Assembly (NCBI GenBank): GCA_900546065.1
Contig: URBK01000009.1
Span: 1 to 64,000, forward strand
Direction: 5' to 3'
Source: an uncultured Alistipes sp.
GTDB lineage: Bacteria > Bacteroidota > Bacteroidia > Bacteroidales > Rikenellaceae
Length of the DNA: 64,000 nt
The notes under the pieces were generated by a model, which saw only the letters and a list, made by a program, of their open reading frames with translations, ran no database searches and had not been told where the DNA came from. Position numbers and translations under genes: made by a program. Below, piece by piece: positions 47,706 through 56,016 of the stretch; positions within the stretch are counted from its first letter, which is position 1; the number at the start of each line of letters is the position of its first letter.

Positions 47706-48261
47706 TTTCGAATACAAGACCGACCGCCGCACGGTTATACGTACCGTGTTGCTGTGCGTGCTCTTTGTCGTGATAGCCGTAGCCCTCGTCTTCCTCTACA
47801 AGGGAGGATATCTCTCGGCATGGTTCACGTCGGTCATAATAGCCCTCGTGGCCCTGATGACCCTCTCGATACCGCGCCGCATAGTGCTTCTGGACCATAC
47901 GCTCGAGATACAGTGCATATTGGACATAACCGAGATAAACATCCGCGAGATAGCCTCCGTAAGGCGTGTCGACCGTCGCCGCATGCGCTGGATCGTACCG
48001 CTGCTGGGCGGCATAGGATTCTTCGGATACTATGGCAAATATTTCGACCTCAAGGAGTTCGATACGGTCAACATGTATGCCTCGGAGTGGAACAACTTTG
48101 TCGAGATAACCGACATATACGACTCGCGCACCTATGTCTCGTGCCGCGAGGCCGACGAACTCATCGCCGCCATAGCTCAGGCCAAGGCCGAGGACAAGGG
48201 CCGCATCATCCACGATCCCGATGATGATGAAGACGGGGAAAATGATGATACGGACAAATGA
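47695..48261 (+). CDS. Membrane protein with a bacterial PH-like domain
   Basis: 188 aa from ATG 47695 (an ATG four codons earlier is possible). Two TM helices (about 17-38 and 42-60), then a PH-like beta-rich domain (about 62-150; RRIVLLDHTLEIQ, ITEINIREIASVRRVD, YFDLKEFDTVNMYAS), and a very acidic tail (DDDEDGENDDTDK). The family (DUF304/YdbS-like) binds membranes or partners. Overlaps the end of ispD. Function unknown. Confidence 0.65.
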   Translation: MKRSFEYKTDRRTVIRTVLLCVLFVVIAVALVFLYKGGYLSAWFTSVIIALVALMTLSIPRRIVLLDHTLEIQCILDITEINIREIASVRRVDRRRMRWIVPLLGGIGFFGYYGKYFDLKEFDTVNMYASEWNNFVEITDIYDSRTYVSCREADELIAAIAQAKAEDKGRIIHDPDDDEDGENDDTDK

Positions 48262-48284
48262 TTCCATCAACCGCCGCCGTAAAG

Positions 48285-48400
48285 CCGAAGAGAGGATGAA
48301 CGACGGGAGATGAGAGATTCGGGGTGAAGGAATGAGAGGAGAGGTGAGGTGAGAGGAGCGGGAAGAATAATGAGGTGAGAGGATTAAGTGGCGAGAGACA
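48285..48400. repeat. Purine-rich low-complexity tract
   Basis: About 115 bases almost wholly A and G on the plus strand, built of imperfect GAGAGG, GAGGTGAG and GGGAGA units. It lies between the PH-domain gene and the LytTR gene and does not continue either reading frame. Confidence 0.75.
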
Positions 48401-48465
48401 ACAGACAATAGAGGGGCGCACACCATAAAGCCACGTAAAATACAAACAACGAAAAGCACGCTTCC

Positions 48466-49332
48466 ATGCCGGGGATATTGACACAACCGCTGCCGCATTT
48501 TCTCTACAGGAGATCGGGCCAGACGACATTCATAGTCTTCGTGGCCATCTTTTCGTTGATATTCATAAATGCATACAAGCCCTTCAACTCCTTCGAGTGG
48601 ATACCCTACATACGCTACCGCGGCAGCAACGCCGCCTACCTGCTCATATCGACGGGGCTTGTCGCGGCAGGGTTGCTCATACTCGTTCTCAGCCGCATAA
48701 TCATGACCATCTACACACGCCGGCGGGAGATGGTCTACGGGGTATTCATACTGTGGGTTGGCGTCGAGACCATCGTCATGGCCTCGGTATATACACTCTA
48801 TGCCGTGCTTTCGAACGACGTGACCTCCGACTTCCTGCAACTGTGGAAGAACACGCTCGTAAACACCGTACTCGTACTATTCATACCATACGTCATATTC
48901 ATCATCTACGTTTCGTGGCGTGAGAAGGACCGCCAGCTGCGACAGATGGCCGAGCAGCTCGAAAACAGCGACTCCCCCGCCGCCTCGGGCCTGATACCGC
49001 TATACAACGACAAGGGTGAATTGCAGCTGTCTCTCAAGAAGGAGAACCTCATACTGCTCGAATCGGCCGACAACTATGTATGCGTATGGTACATGAATAA
49101 CGATACGGTCAAGAAGATCATGATACGCAACACGATGAAGTGCATGGCGCGCGATCTGGACGGTTCGAGCATAGTCCGCTGCCACCGCTCCTACATGGTC
49201 AACCTCGACCACGTAAAGGTCATGCGCCGCCAGAATACGGGCATAACGATCGAACTCGGCATAGTCGGCATTCCCGACATACCCATCTCGAAAACATATT
49301 GCGACAGCGTCACACGCTGGCTTATGCGATAG
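48466..49332 (+). CDS. LytTR-family regulator with four TM helices
   Basis: 288 aa. Four N-terminal TM helices (about 20-150), a short coiled linker (EKDRQLRQMAEQLENS), then a LytTR DNA-binding domain (about 185-285): NLILLESADNYVCVWY, RNTMKCMARDL, IVRCHRSYMVNLDHV and IPISKTYCD. A membrane-bound transcription factor, with no receiver domain; the helices may sense the envelope directly. Targets unknown. It overlaps the converging Nudix gene by 11 bases. Upstream is the purine-rich tract, with no clear promoter. Confidence 0.9.
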   Translation: MPGILTQPLPHFLYRRSGQTTFIVFVAIFSLIFINAYKPFNSFEWIPYIRYRGSNAAYLLISTGLVAAGLLILVLSRIIMTIYTRRREMVYGVFILWVGVETIVMASVYTLYAVLSNDVTSDFLQLWKNTLVNTVLVLFIPYVIFIIYVSWREKDRQLRQMAEQLENSDSPAASGLIPLYNDKGELQLSLKKENLILLESADNYVCVWYMNNDTVKKIMIRNTMKCMARDLDGSSIVRCHRSYMVNLDHVKVMRRQNTGITIELGIVGIPDIPISKTYCDSVTRWLMR

Positions 49333-49876
49333 GCTCAACGGCCGCCACCACCATCGACAGCTCCTCGGCATTGATACACGTAGGGATAGAGCCGTTATGT
49401 ACGGCCTTGATGCACTCCACAAGCGGCATCCATCGCACGCCGTCGATCTCCGAGCGCTGGAAACGGATGTCACACTCCTCGACATCGCGCCAGAGCAGGA
49501 ATATGCGGCTCACCTGATTGTCCACGAACAGTCTGCCGTCGAAATATTCGCGGCGGCGAATACGCCGCACGCCGCACGGCACAAGCTCCTCGGCCGAGGC
49601 CTCGATACCCAGCTCCTCGCGCAGTTCACGCAGTGCCGACGATACAAATCCCTCACCCGCAGGTATATGCCCCGCACTCGAAACATCGTACCGCTCGGGG
49701 TATGAAGCCTTTGCGGCAGCGCGCAGCTGCAGCAACACCTCTACCTCACCGCCGCGACGCCGCAAGACCCATACGTGCGAAGTGCGGTGCAGCGTGCCGC
49801 GCGCATGTGCCTCGGCACGTTCGACACGCTCGCCCACTGGCTCGCCCGTCTCGTCGACCACATCCAGATATTCCAT
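49322..49876 (-). CDS. Nudix hydrolase
   Basis: 184 aa. The Nudix box reads GHIPAGEGFVSSALRELREE (about 69-88) followed by LGI, matching GX5EX7REUXEEXGU. Such enzymes hydrolyse nucleoside diphosphates linked to other groups; the isopentenyl-diphosphate isomerase-like opening (VDETGEPVGERVERAEAH then LHRTSHVWVL) suggests a member close to IDI/YfcD-type Nudix proteins. Substrate not identified. It shares 11 bases at its 3' end with the LytTR gene on the opposite strand and is last in the luxS run. Confidence 0.9.
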   Translation of the reverse strand: MEYLDVVDETGEPVGERVERAEAHARGTLHRTSHVWVLRRRGGEVEVLLQLRAAAKASYPERYDVSSAGHIPAGEGFVSSALRELREELGIEASAEELVPCGVRRIRRREYFDGRLFVDNQVSRIFLLWRDVEECDIRFQRSEIDGVRWMPLVECIKAVHNGSIPTCINAEELSMVVAAVEPIA

Positions 49877-49913
49877 AACGATATGTAATGATGAATGTTT
49901 TGGCTCCGCCGAC

Positions 49914-50699
49914 CTAACCCAACGCCACGTCGAGTATCATCATCAGCGCAAAACCCATAGCCACGCCCACCGTGGCTATGTTCGAGTGGTGGCCGCTCTG
50001 CGATTCGGGGATCAGCTCCTCCACCACAACGTATATCATGGCGCCCGCGGCAAAGCCCAGCAAATACGGCAGTACGGGCAGCAGAAGGTCTATGAGCAAT
50101 ATGGTCACGATACCGGCCAGAGGCTCCACGACACCCGACCCAACGCCGTAGGCAAATGCTTTCCAGCGGCTGCGGACACTCATCTTCAGCGGCATCGAGA
50201 CAATAGCCCCCTCGGGAAAGTTCTGTATGGCGATACCTATTGACAAGGCCATCGCACCTGCCATCGAGATACCGGCATTCTCGGCCATGGCACCCGCAAG
50301 CACAACGCCTACGGCCATGCCTTCGGGTATGTTGTGCAGCGTTACGGCCAATACGAGCATCGTCGACTTGCGCAGGTCTGTCTTTACACCCTCCGGTTCG
50401 TCGGAGTCTATATGCTGGTGCGGCACCAGCGTATCGAACAACAGCAGCGAGAACATGCCGGCAAGGAAACCGACCGTGGCGGGCAGCCATCCCGTACCAC
50501 CCTGCTCGACCGTCATGTCGATCGAGGGTATGAGCAGCGACCACACCGACGCGGCCATCATCACGCCCGAGGCGAATCCCAACAGCAGCTTGCGCACACG
50601 CGCCGACATGTCACGGCGCAGCAGGAAGACCATAGCCGCTCCGAGCGAGGTGCCCGCAAAGGGGATCAGAAGTCCGTATGCCACAGCGCCGTCTATCAT
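49914..50699 (-). CDS. ZIP-family metal transporter
   Basis: 261 aa with about eight TM helices. The two metal-binding motifs of ZIP proteins are in TLHNIPEGMAVG (about 120-131) and IQNFPEGAIVS (about 157-167), with a His/Asp-rich cytoplasmic loop PHQHIDSDEPEG between TM helices. It should import zinc or a similar divalent cation. Start 23 bases after mtnN; ends 37 bases before the Nudix gene. Confidence 0.9.
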   Translation of the reverse strand: MIDGAVAYGLLIPFAGTSLGAAMVFLLRRDMSARVRKLLLGFASGVMMAASVWSLLIPSIDMTVEQGGTGWLPATVGFLAGMFSLLLFDTLVPHQHIDSDEPEGVKTDLRKSTMLVLAVTLHNIPEGMAVGVVLAGAMAENAGISMAGAMALSIGIAIQNFPEGAIVSMPLKMSVRSRWKAFAYGVGSGVVEPLAGIVTILLIDLLLPVLPYLLGFAAGAMIYVVVEELIPESQSGHHSNIATVGVAMGFALMMILDVALG

Positions 50700-50722
50700 G
50701 CCATTCAGTATATCGGATGAAA

Positions 50723-51313
50723 TTATTCGAGGTTTTCGATATAGTCGAGAATCGTGCCGAAGTCGGAATGCGAATCGACAAACTCGTCATACGAATGTTC
50801 CGTATCGCACTCCTCGGGTATATCCGACACCATCTTGACAACAACGACCGGAATATCGGTCAGCGTAGCCGCCGCCTGACATATTGCCGCCGTCTCCATA
50901 TCGAACAGTCCGGCATCCATCCCGAGGCGCTGCTTCACCTCGGCTGCAATAGCGGCATCGACAAAGGCGTCGCCCGTCCATACCTCGACCTTGTCGCGTC
51001 CCAGAAGACGGTACGTCTCGGCCAATTCGGGTACGAACGCCGCAGGCACACGGCAGTCGTGGTAGCGTGCCGCACAAGGGGCAACCAGACGCCCGCGCTG
51101 CTGGCCCGCCGTCGCGGCCGCATAGCCTATGACGACGATACGGTCATACCGCATGCCGCCACGCAACAGCGCCGCAGCGGTGTTGGCGGCGGCGAGGGCC
51201 TTGCCCACACCGCACTTGCACACCTCGTAACGGTTCTTATGCCCGCCTCGCGCTATGGCCGCCGTGATGTTGGCATACTCGCGGTCCGTGGGCGCCATAA
51301 CCAGATACTCCAT
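50723..51313 (-). CDS. mtnN: 5'-methylthioadenosine/S-adenosylhomocysteine nucleosidase
   Basis: 196 aa from ATG 51313. Family motifs: KCGVGKALAAANTAAALL (about 33-50) and the purine-binding DMETAAICQAA (about 144-154) with the catalytic region nearby. It cleaves adenine from SAH and MTA, giving S-ribosylhomocysteine, the substrate of LuxS. The stop of luxS and this start share a base as TAATG, so translation is coupled to luxS; that pairing is a strong contextual support. A futalosine-hydrolase role is possible in menaquinone pathways but is less likely here. Confidence 0.9.
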   Translation of the reverse strand: MEYLVMAPTDREYANITAAIARGGHKNRYEVCKCGVGKALAAANTAAALLRGGMRYDRIVVIGYAAATAGQQRGRLVAPCAARYHDCRVPAAFVPELAETYRLLGRDKVEVWTGDAFVDAAIAAEVKQRLGMDAGLFDMETAAICQAAATLTDIPVVVVKMVSDIPEECDTEHSYDEFVDSHSDFGTILDYIENLE

Positions 51314-51831
51314 TACCACTCGTAGTTATATATGGAACCTATGCCCGCCTCTTCGGCCTGCTCGCGCGTATAGAGACAGCGCATGTATTGTGCCATCGCC
51401 TCGTTCGTCGAGGCCACGGCATAAAGGCCCGGATTGCCGCACTGACGCTCGTTCAGGCCCACGATATCATCCTTCGACTTGATGGGGAAGACCTGCTTGT
51501 AGACACGGGCCAGAGCGGCACGTATCTGCTCGGCATCGACGTTGTTCATCGTCGAGAGATAGAATCCCGTCTTGCAGCCCATCGGGCAGAATGAAACCAC
51601 GCTCGGCCCTATGACCGGATCCAGACGCAGATAGTAGGCCATAAGGTGCTCTATGGTATGCACCTCGCCCGAACCCAGAGGCGCATGTGCCATCGGGGCG
51701 CGGAAACGCATGTCCCACGAATGTACGGCCAACGTGTCGTTGATCCTGTATACCGACCTCAGATAGAGGCCCTCCTTGAGTGTAAGGTGGTCGACGTCGA
51801 ACGACGATACCACCGACTTCTTGCTCTCCAT
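51313..51831 (-). CDS. luxS: S-ribosylhomocysteine lyase (AI-2 synthase)
   Basis: 172 aa from ATG 51831 (MESKKSVVSSFDVDHLTL). It cleaves S-ribosylhomocysteine to homocysteine and DPD, the precursor of autoinducer 2. The metal site H58-xx-E61-H62 in HTIEH, the catalytic Cys 86 in GCKTGFY and Cys 131 in CGNPG match LuxS. Full length. It is coupled to mtnN downstream and follows the DUF2148 gene by 39 bases. AI-2 signalling as opposed to simple methyl-cycle detoxification cannot be judged. Confidence 0.96.
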   Translation of the reverse strand: MESKKSVVSSFDVDHLTLKEGLYLRSVYRINDTLAVHSWDMRFRAPMAHAPLGSGEVHTIEHLMAYYLRLDPVIGPSVVSFCPMGCKTGFYLSTMNNVDAEQIRAALARVYKQVFPIKSKDDIVGLNERQCGNPGLYAVASTNEAMAQYMRCLYTREQAEEAGIGSIYNYEW

Positions 51832-51870
51832 AATTTGATTATTGTTTCTTATTGTTTCTAATCGTTCCAA

Positions 51871-52440
51871 CTATTTTTTCATCTCCGCATTCTCGGTGTT
51901 CTTCGCCGCCGGAGACTTGCGGTCGAAGAAGGGGTTCTTCGACGAGACCGACATCGGGATGGCAAATACAATATCGGCATCGCCCAGCAGCCGCATGCGG
52001 CGTGCCGCCCAGCCTGCCGAGAACATCACACGCGTATCCACACGCATATCAGTCGCGGCGGCGCAGGCCGACCCTATCGCTATGCCTACATCCACACCGT
52101 TCATCATGCATGGTGCCTGTGCAGGCTTCGCCGTGCAGGTAGGATAACCGCAATAACCGCAATTCAACCCGCATACGGCGTGCGGGTCGCTTATGCCCAC
52201 GACGATGACAGCCTGAGCCTGACGGATGTTGTCGGCATCGCGCAGCAGGAACTTCATCCCCGACTCGCCGCTCATCAAGACCATCGTCTCGGCCAGACGC
52301 TCGATGTCCTCCTCCGTAACAACGGCCACCTCAACCATATCACGTCCCTTGGCCTTGGGCGCGGTGCGTGCCGCCGCCATGACGGCCTGAGCCGCAGCCC
52401 GTACCGTCTCGTTGCGAATATCTCGTTCGTTGATTACCAT
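51871..52440 (-). CDS. DUF2148 (ferredoxin-domain) protein
   Basis: 189 aa from ATG 52440. N-terminal helix-rich region with TAPKAKGRD, then a cysteine cluster CGLNCGYCGYPTC (about 90-102) and a further Cys at APC (about 110), a likely iron-sulfur cluster site, and a C-terminal conserved GWAARRMRLLGDADIVFAIP. This family is common in Bacteroidetes and methanogens; the enzyme activity is unknown to me. First gene of the run leading to luxS and mtnN. Confidence 0.78.
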   Translation of the reverse strand: MVINERDIRNETVRAAAQAVMAAARTAPKAKGRDMVEVAVVTEEDIERLAETMVLMSGESGMKFLLRDADNIRQAQAVIVVGISDPHAVCGLNCGYCGYPTCTAKPAQAPCMMNGVDVGIAIGSACAAATDMRVDTRVMFSAGWAARRMRLLGDADIVFAIPMSVSSKNPFFDRKSPAAKNTENAEMKK

Positions 52441-52622
52441 AACCAATACTTTTTAACACGCGGTAAAAGTACAACTTTTTATGCAAATTATCAATCCGTA
52501 CACGCTCCGCACACGCCCGATTGCCGGCAACCTCCCGCCCTCGACGCGACCGCGCCGGCAGAAAACCATGCCGACACGTCAATTATTATATTCTCAGCGC
52601 CGCATATGCCCAATCATTTGCG

Positions 52623-52640
52623 TATATTTGCGTATATTTG
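52623..52640 (+). promoter_or_regulatory. Tandem -7 elements upstream of the PfkB kinase
   Basis: The 10-mer CGTATATTTG is repeated exactly (52621-52630, 52631-52640), so two TATATTTG boxes lie 10 bases apart (52623-52630, 52633-52640), 43 bases before the ATG. No -33 TTTG at the usual distance. Confidence 0.45.
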
Positions 52641-52683
52641 CCACAAGTAGGAACCGATCTCATCGGGGCAAGCCCTTATAACA

Positions 52684-53577
52684 ATGGAGAACAGACACAT
52701 AATCGGAATAGGCGAAGCGTTGTGGGACATGCTCCCCGCCGGACGCCAGATAGGCGGTGCACCCGCCAACTTCGCATACCACATGTCGCAGTTCGGCTAC
52801 GACGCCACGGCGGTGAGCGCCGTAGGGCTCGATGCTGCGGGCGATGATCTCGTGGCTCAGCTCGACAAGCGCGGCCTCAACCACATGATGCAGCGCGTAG
52901 CGCACCCCACCGGCACGGTCGAGGTGACGCTCGACAATGCTGGAGTGCCACAATACGACATACGCCGCAACGTGGCGTGGGACTTCATACCCCTCACGCA
53001 GGAGCTTATGAGGATGGCCGCGCAGTGCCGCTGTGTATGTTTCGGCTCGCTGGCGCAGCGCAGCGAGGTATCGCGCACAACCATAACGACACTTCTGGAT
53101 GCCATGCCCGCCGAAGCCCTCAAGGTATTCGACATAAACCTGCGCCAGAACTACTATGACCGCGCCGTCATCGAGGCGTCGCTCCGCCGCTGCCGCATCC
53201 TCAAGATAAACGACGAGGAGACGCACGTCGTAAGCCGCATCTTTGCCCTTGGCATCGATGACGAGCAACAGATATGCCTCCACCTAAAACGTCTGTTCGA
53301 TCTTCAGGCCGTCATACTCACCTGCGGCACCAACGGCAGCCACGTCATACACGACGACGGCATATCGACCCTGCTCACACCCCGCGTGGAGGTCGCCGAC
53401 ACCGTAGGTGCGGGCGACTCCTTCACCGCAGGCTTCTGCGCCGCCATACTCGCAGGCTGCACATTGCGCCACGCCCACGAGGTCGCAGTCGCCACGTCGG
53501 CATACGTCTGTACGCAGCACGGGGCCATGCCTCGCCTGCCGCGCCAGATCACAGACATGATCAACGACAACCTGTAA
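52684..53577 (+). CDS. PfkB-family sugar kinase (fructokinase-like)
   Basis: 297 aa. Signatures: GIGEALWDMLPAGRQIGGAPANFAYH region at the N-terminus with the sugar-binding GG, FDINLRQNYY (about 155-164), and the C-terminal DTVGAGDSFTAGF (about 240-252) with the catalytic Asp and anion hole. Closest in feel to Bacteroidetes fructokinases; ribokinase or other substrate is possible. Stands alone with its own terminator; no transporter or glycosidase is next to it. Confidence 0.88.
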   Translation: MENRHIIGIGEALWDMLPAGRQIGGAPANFAYHMSQFGYDATAVSAVGLDAAGDDLVAQLDKRGLNHMMQRVAHPTGTVEVTLDNAGVPQYDIRRNVAWDFIPLTQELMRMAAQCRCVCFGSLAQRSEVSRTTITTLLDAMPAEALKVFDINLRQNYYDRAVIEASLRRCRILKINDEETHVVSRIFALGIDDEQQICLHLKRLFDLQAVILTCGTNGSHVIHDDGISTLLTPRVEVADTVGAGDSFTAGFCAAILAGCTLRHAHEVAVATSAYVCTQHGAMPRLPRQITDMINDNL

Positions 53578-53600
53578 ACAATTGTTCCGCTCCTTATAAT

Positions 53601-53633
53601 AAAGAGGTGCCTCCAGCCTGAGGCGCCTCTTTT
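53601..53633 (+). terminator. Terminator of the PfkB kinase gene
   Basis: AAAGAGGTGCCTC (53601-53613) pairs with GAGGCGCCTCTTT (53620-53632), one wobble/mismatch, 6-base loop, followed by T-run. Confidence 0.85.
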
Positions 53634-53878
53634 CGTTCTACCGCCCCCCAACGGCCGGTCCGTCGCATAAAAATACACGATTGCAATATCACGGGTCATA
53701 CCACACATCTTATCAAACCGAAAAATATTAAGCACACAAGAATTTTCATATCGCCGCCTTAAAGTATGTAACGAATAAATATTTATACACGCATACAACG
53801 ATCACACTAACAAGCAGAGCATTACGGCTCGCGAGGAAGGCTTTTTTGCAATTTATATGCAGAAAATTATGGATTATG

Positions 53879-53910
53879 TTTGTTATTAATAAATTTTACT
53901 ATTATTTTTG
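53879..53910 (+). promoter_or_regulatory. Consensus Bacteroidetes promoter of the ilv-leu operon
   Basis: TTTG (53879-53882), exactly 20 bases, TATTTTTG (53903-53910): both boxes and spacing fit the Bacteroidetes consensus. Predicted start about 53917, leaving about 60 bases to the leader-peptide ATG and about 230 to ilvD. Confidence 0.7.
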
Positions 53911-53977
53911 CAAAGAGAACAAAGGAGAGCCGAAGGGCTTGTGTCGCCAAGGCGATCCGACCAAACCGAAACTCAGA

Positions 53978-54034
53978 ATGACAAGCAGTCTGTATATTAT
54001 TATTAGCCTAATCCTCGTGGTCTTGCGCAGATAA
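53978..54034 (+). CDS. ilv-leu operon leader peptide (attenuator)
   Basis: An 18-codon ORF reading MTSSLYIIISLILVVLRR, then TAA. Ten of its 18 residues are branched-chain: Leu 5, 11, 13, 16; Ile 7, 8, 9, 12; Val 14, 15, all downstream of residue 4, an arrangement typical of ilv/leu attenuator peptides. Its stop codon (54032-54034) is two bases before the antiterminator strand. It lies between a consensus promoter and a strong terminator, 113 bases before ilvD. A longer in-frame frame upstream (from 53846) crosses the promoter and is not expected to be translated. No strong Shine-Dalgarno is visible (GGAGAG is about 50 bases upstream). Confidence 0.8.
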   Translation: MTSSLYIIISLILVVLRR

Positions 54035-54035
54035 C

Positions 54036-54106
54036 GGGAGAAAGGTTGTGTATATATACGGACGCGATTATATAAGGCCTTTCTCCTGCACGGGGAAAGG
54101 CCTTTT
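54036..54106 (+). promoter_or_regulatory. Antiterminator/terminator switch of the ilv-leu attenuator
   Basis: GGAGAAAGG (54037-54045) is exactly complementary over 9 bp to CCTTTCTCC (54078-54086), which is also most of the 5' arm of the terminator. The two pairings are mutually exclusive: antiterminator (54037-54045 with 54078-54086) or terminator (54074-54082 with 54096-54104). Confidence 0.75.
54074..54106 (+). terminator. ilv-leu attenuator terminator
   Basis: AAGGCCTTT (54074-54082) pairs perfectly with AAAGGCCTT (54096-54104), with extra CC/GG pairs inside and a T-run (54103-54106). It stands 41 bases before the ilvD ATG and is not the end of any gene, so it must be conditional if ilvD is expressed from this promoter. 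Confidence 0.88.
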
Positions 54107-54147
54107 CGGTACAGGGAATAGACGATAAAAGATAAAGTATTCGGACA

Positions 54148-55968
54148 ATGAAACACCAATTACGAAGCGCCGCGACCACAACGGGTCGCCGCATGGCCGG
54201 AGCCAGAAGCCTGTGGCGCGCAAACGGAATGACCAAAGAGCAGATGGGAATGCCCATAATCGGCATAGCCAACTCGTTCACACAGATGGTTCCCGGACAC
54301 GTCCACCTGCACGAAATAGGACAATACGTCAAACAGCTCATCGAGGCCGAAGGGTGCTTCGCCGCCGAGTTCAACACCATAGCCATCGACGACGGAATCG
54401 CAATGGGTCATGACGGCATGCTATACTCGCTCCCCTCGCGCGACATCATAGCCGACAGCGTCGAGTATATGGCCAATGCACATAAGGTCGACGCTCTGGT
54501 CTGCATAAGCAACTGCGACAAGATCACGCCCGGAATGCTCATGGCGGCCATGCGCCTGAACATACCCACGGTATTCGTATCGGGCGGCCCGATGGAGGCC
54601 GGATCGTTCCGCGGCCGCGGTGTCGACCTGATCGACGCCATGGTCATGAGCGCCGACGCCTCGTGCACCGATGCTGATGCCGACATGATCGAGGCTACGG
54701 CATGTCCCGGATGCGGTTCATGTTCGGGCATGTTCACCGCCAACTCGATGAACTGCCTCAACGAGGCCATAGGTCTGGCACTCCCGGGAAACGGTACCGT
54801 CGTAGCCACGCACGAAAACCGCAAGGGTCTGTTCGCACGTGCCGCCAAGCTCATCGTCGAGAATGCCAAACGGTACTACTTCGAGGGTGACGACTCGGTC
54901 CTGCCACGCTCGATAGCTACCAAGGCCGCCTTCGAGAACGCCATGTCGCTCGACATAGCCATGGGCGGATCGACAAATACAGTGCTCCACCTTCTGGCCA
55001 TAGCCCACGAGGCGGGCGTGGACTTCACGATGAAGGACATAGACCGTCTTTCGCGCAAGATACCCGTACTGTGCAAGGTCGCACCCAACGGCTCATACCA
55101 CGTGCAGGACGTAAACCGTGCGGGCGGCATCATGGGCATCCTCGGTGTCCTCGCCGACGCGGGTCTTATCGACACCACGGTCGGACGTGTCGACTCGCCG
55201 TCGCTGGCCGCGACTCTCGACAAATACTACTTCGCCTCGCCCTCGTTCAGCGACGAGGCCCGCAAGACATACCTCAGCGCCGCGGCCGGACGTTACAGCC
55301 GGCAGATGGCATCTCAGGCCGAATACTACGACTCGATGGACGACAACCACGCCACGGGATGCATACGCGACATGGAGCACGCCTATTTCAAGGATGGCGG
55401 TCTGGCCGTGCTCTTCGGCAACATCGCCCGCAAGGGTTGCATCGTCAAGACGGCAGGCGTCGATCCCGCGCTGTTCCGCTTCAGCGGCAAGGCCAAGGTA
55501 TTCGAGTCGCAGGAGCAGGCCATGAACGGGATCCTCAACGACGAGGTCAAGGCCGGCGACGTCGTGGTCATACGCTACGAAGGCCCCAAGGGCGGACCGG
55601 GCATGCAGGAGATGCTCTACCCCACGTCGTACCTCAAGTCGAAGCATCTGGACAAGGATTGCGCCCTGATTACCGACGGACGCTTCTCGGGCGGCACGTC
55701 GGGCCTCTCGATAGGGCACGTATCACCCGAAGCGGCTTCGGGCGGCGAGATCGGCATCATCCGCGACGGCGACATGATCGACATCGACATACCGGCACGC
55801 TCGATATCGCTGCGCATATCGGACGAGGAACTCGCCTCGCGTCTGGCCGCATGGCACGACCATCGTCCCCGCAACCGCGACCGCGTGGTGCCGCTCTCGC
55901 TCAAGGCATACTCGCTGCTGGTAAGCTCGGCAGATCAGGGCGCCGTAAGAATAGTTCCCGAAGAGTAA
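54148..55968 (+). CDS. ilvD: Dihydroxy-acid dehydratase
   Basis: Third step of Ile/Val synthesis: dehydrates dihydroxy acids to 2-keto acids using an iron-sulfur cluster and Mg2+. 606 aa with Cys ligands in [10 protein letters not shown] (about 121-130) and [18 protein letters not shown] (about 190-207), and the C-terminal [20 protein letters not shown]. Length fits the long family form. First structural gene of the operon after the attenuator, 48 bases before ilvB. Confidence 0.97.
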   Translation: MKHQLRSAATTTGRRMAGARSLWRANGMTKEQMGMPIIGIANSFTQMVPGHVHLHEIGQYVKQLIEAEGCFAAEFNTIAIDDGIAMGHDGMLYSLPSRDIIADSVEYMANAHKVDALVCISNCDKITPGMLMAAMRLNIPTVFVSGGPMEAGSFRGRGVDLIDAMVMSADASCTDADADMIEATACPGCGSCSGMFTANSMNCLNEAIGLALPGNGTVVATHENRKGLFARAAKLIVENAKRYYFEGDDSVLPRSIATKAAFENAMSLDIAMGGSTNTVLHLLAIAHEAGVDFTMKDIDRLSRKIPVLCKVAPNGSYHVQDVNRAGGIMGILGVLADAGLIDTTVGRVDSPSLAATLDKYYFASPSFSDEARKTYLSAAAGRYSRQMASQAEYYDSMDDNHATGCIRDMEHAYFKDGGLAVLFGNIARKGCIVKTAGVDPALFRFSGKAKVFESQEQAMNGILNDEVKAGDVVVIRYEGPKGGPGMQEMLYPTSYLKSKHLDKDCALITDGRFSGGTSGLSIGHVSPEAASGGEIGIIRDGDMIDIDIPARSISLRISDEELASRLAAWHDHRPRNRDRVVPLSLKAYSLLVSSADQGAVRIVPEE

Positions 55969-56016
55969 CTATAGCGATCGGACGATATATCCAACAAGAA
56001 AAAACACGATACAGAT

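Larger units (their letters stand above)
53578..53977. other. Intergenic region before the ilv-leu leader
   Basis: 400 bases: the PfkB terminator (53601-53633), then about 245 AT-rich bases (53634-53878) in which I see no gene, then the ilv promoter (53879-53910) and the start of its leader RNA, including small palindromes at 53928-53939 and 53944-53955. Confidence 0.65.

Noticed and set aside
54061-54147. The stem at 54074-54106 as the terminator of an upstream gene
   Set aside because: The nearest upstream gene (sugar kinase) already has its own terminator at 53601-53633, and this stem lies downstream of a promoter and leader peptide; an attenuator fits better.
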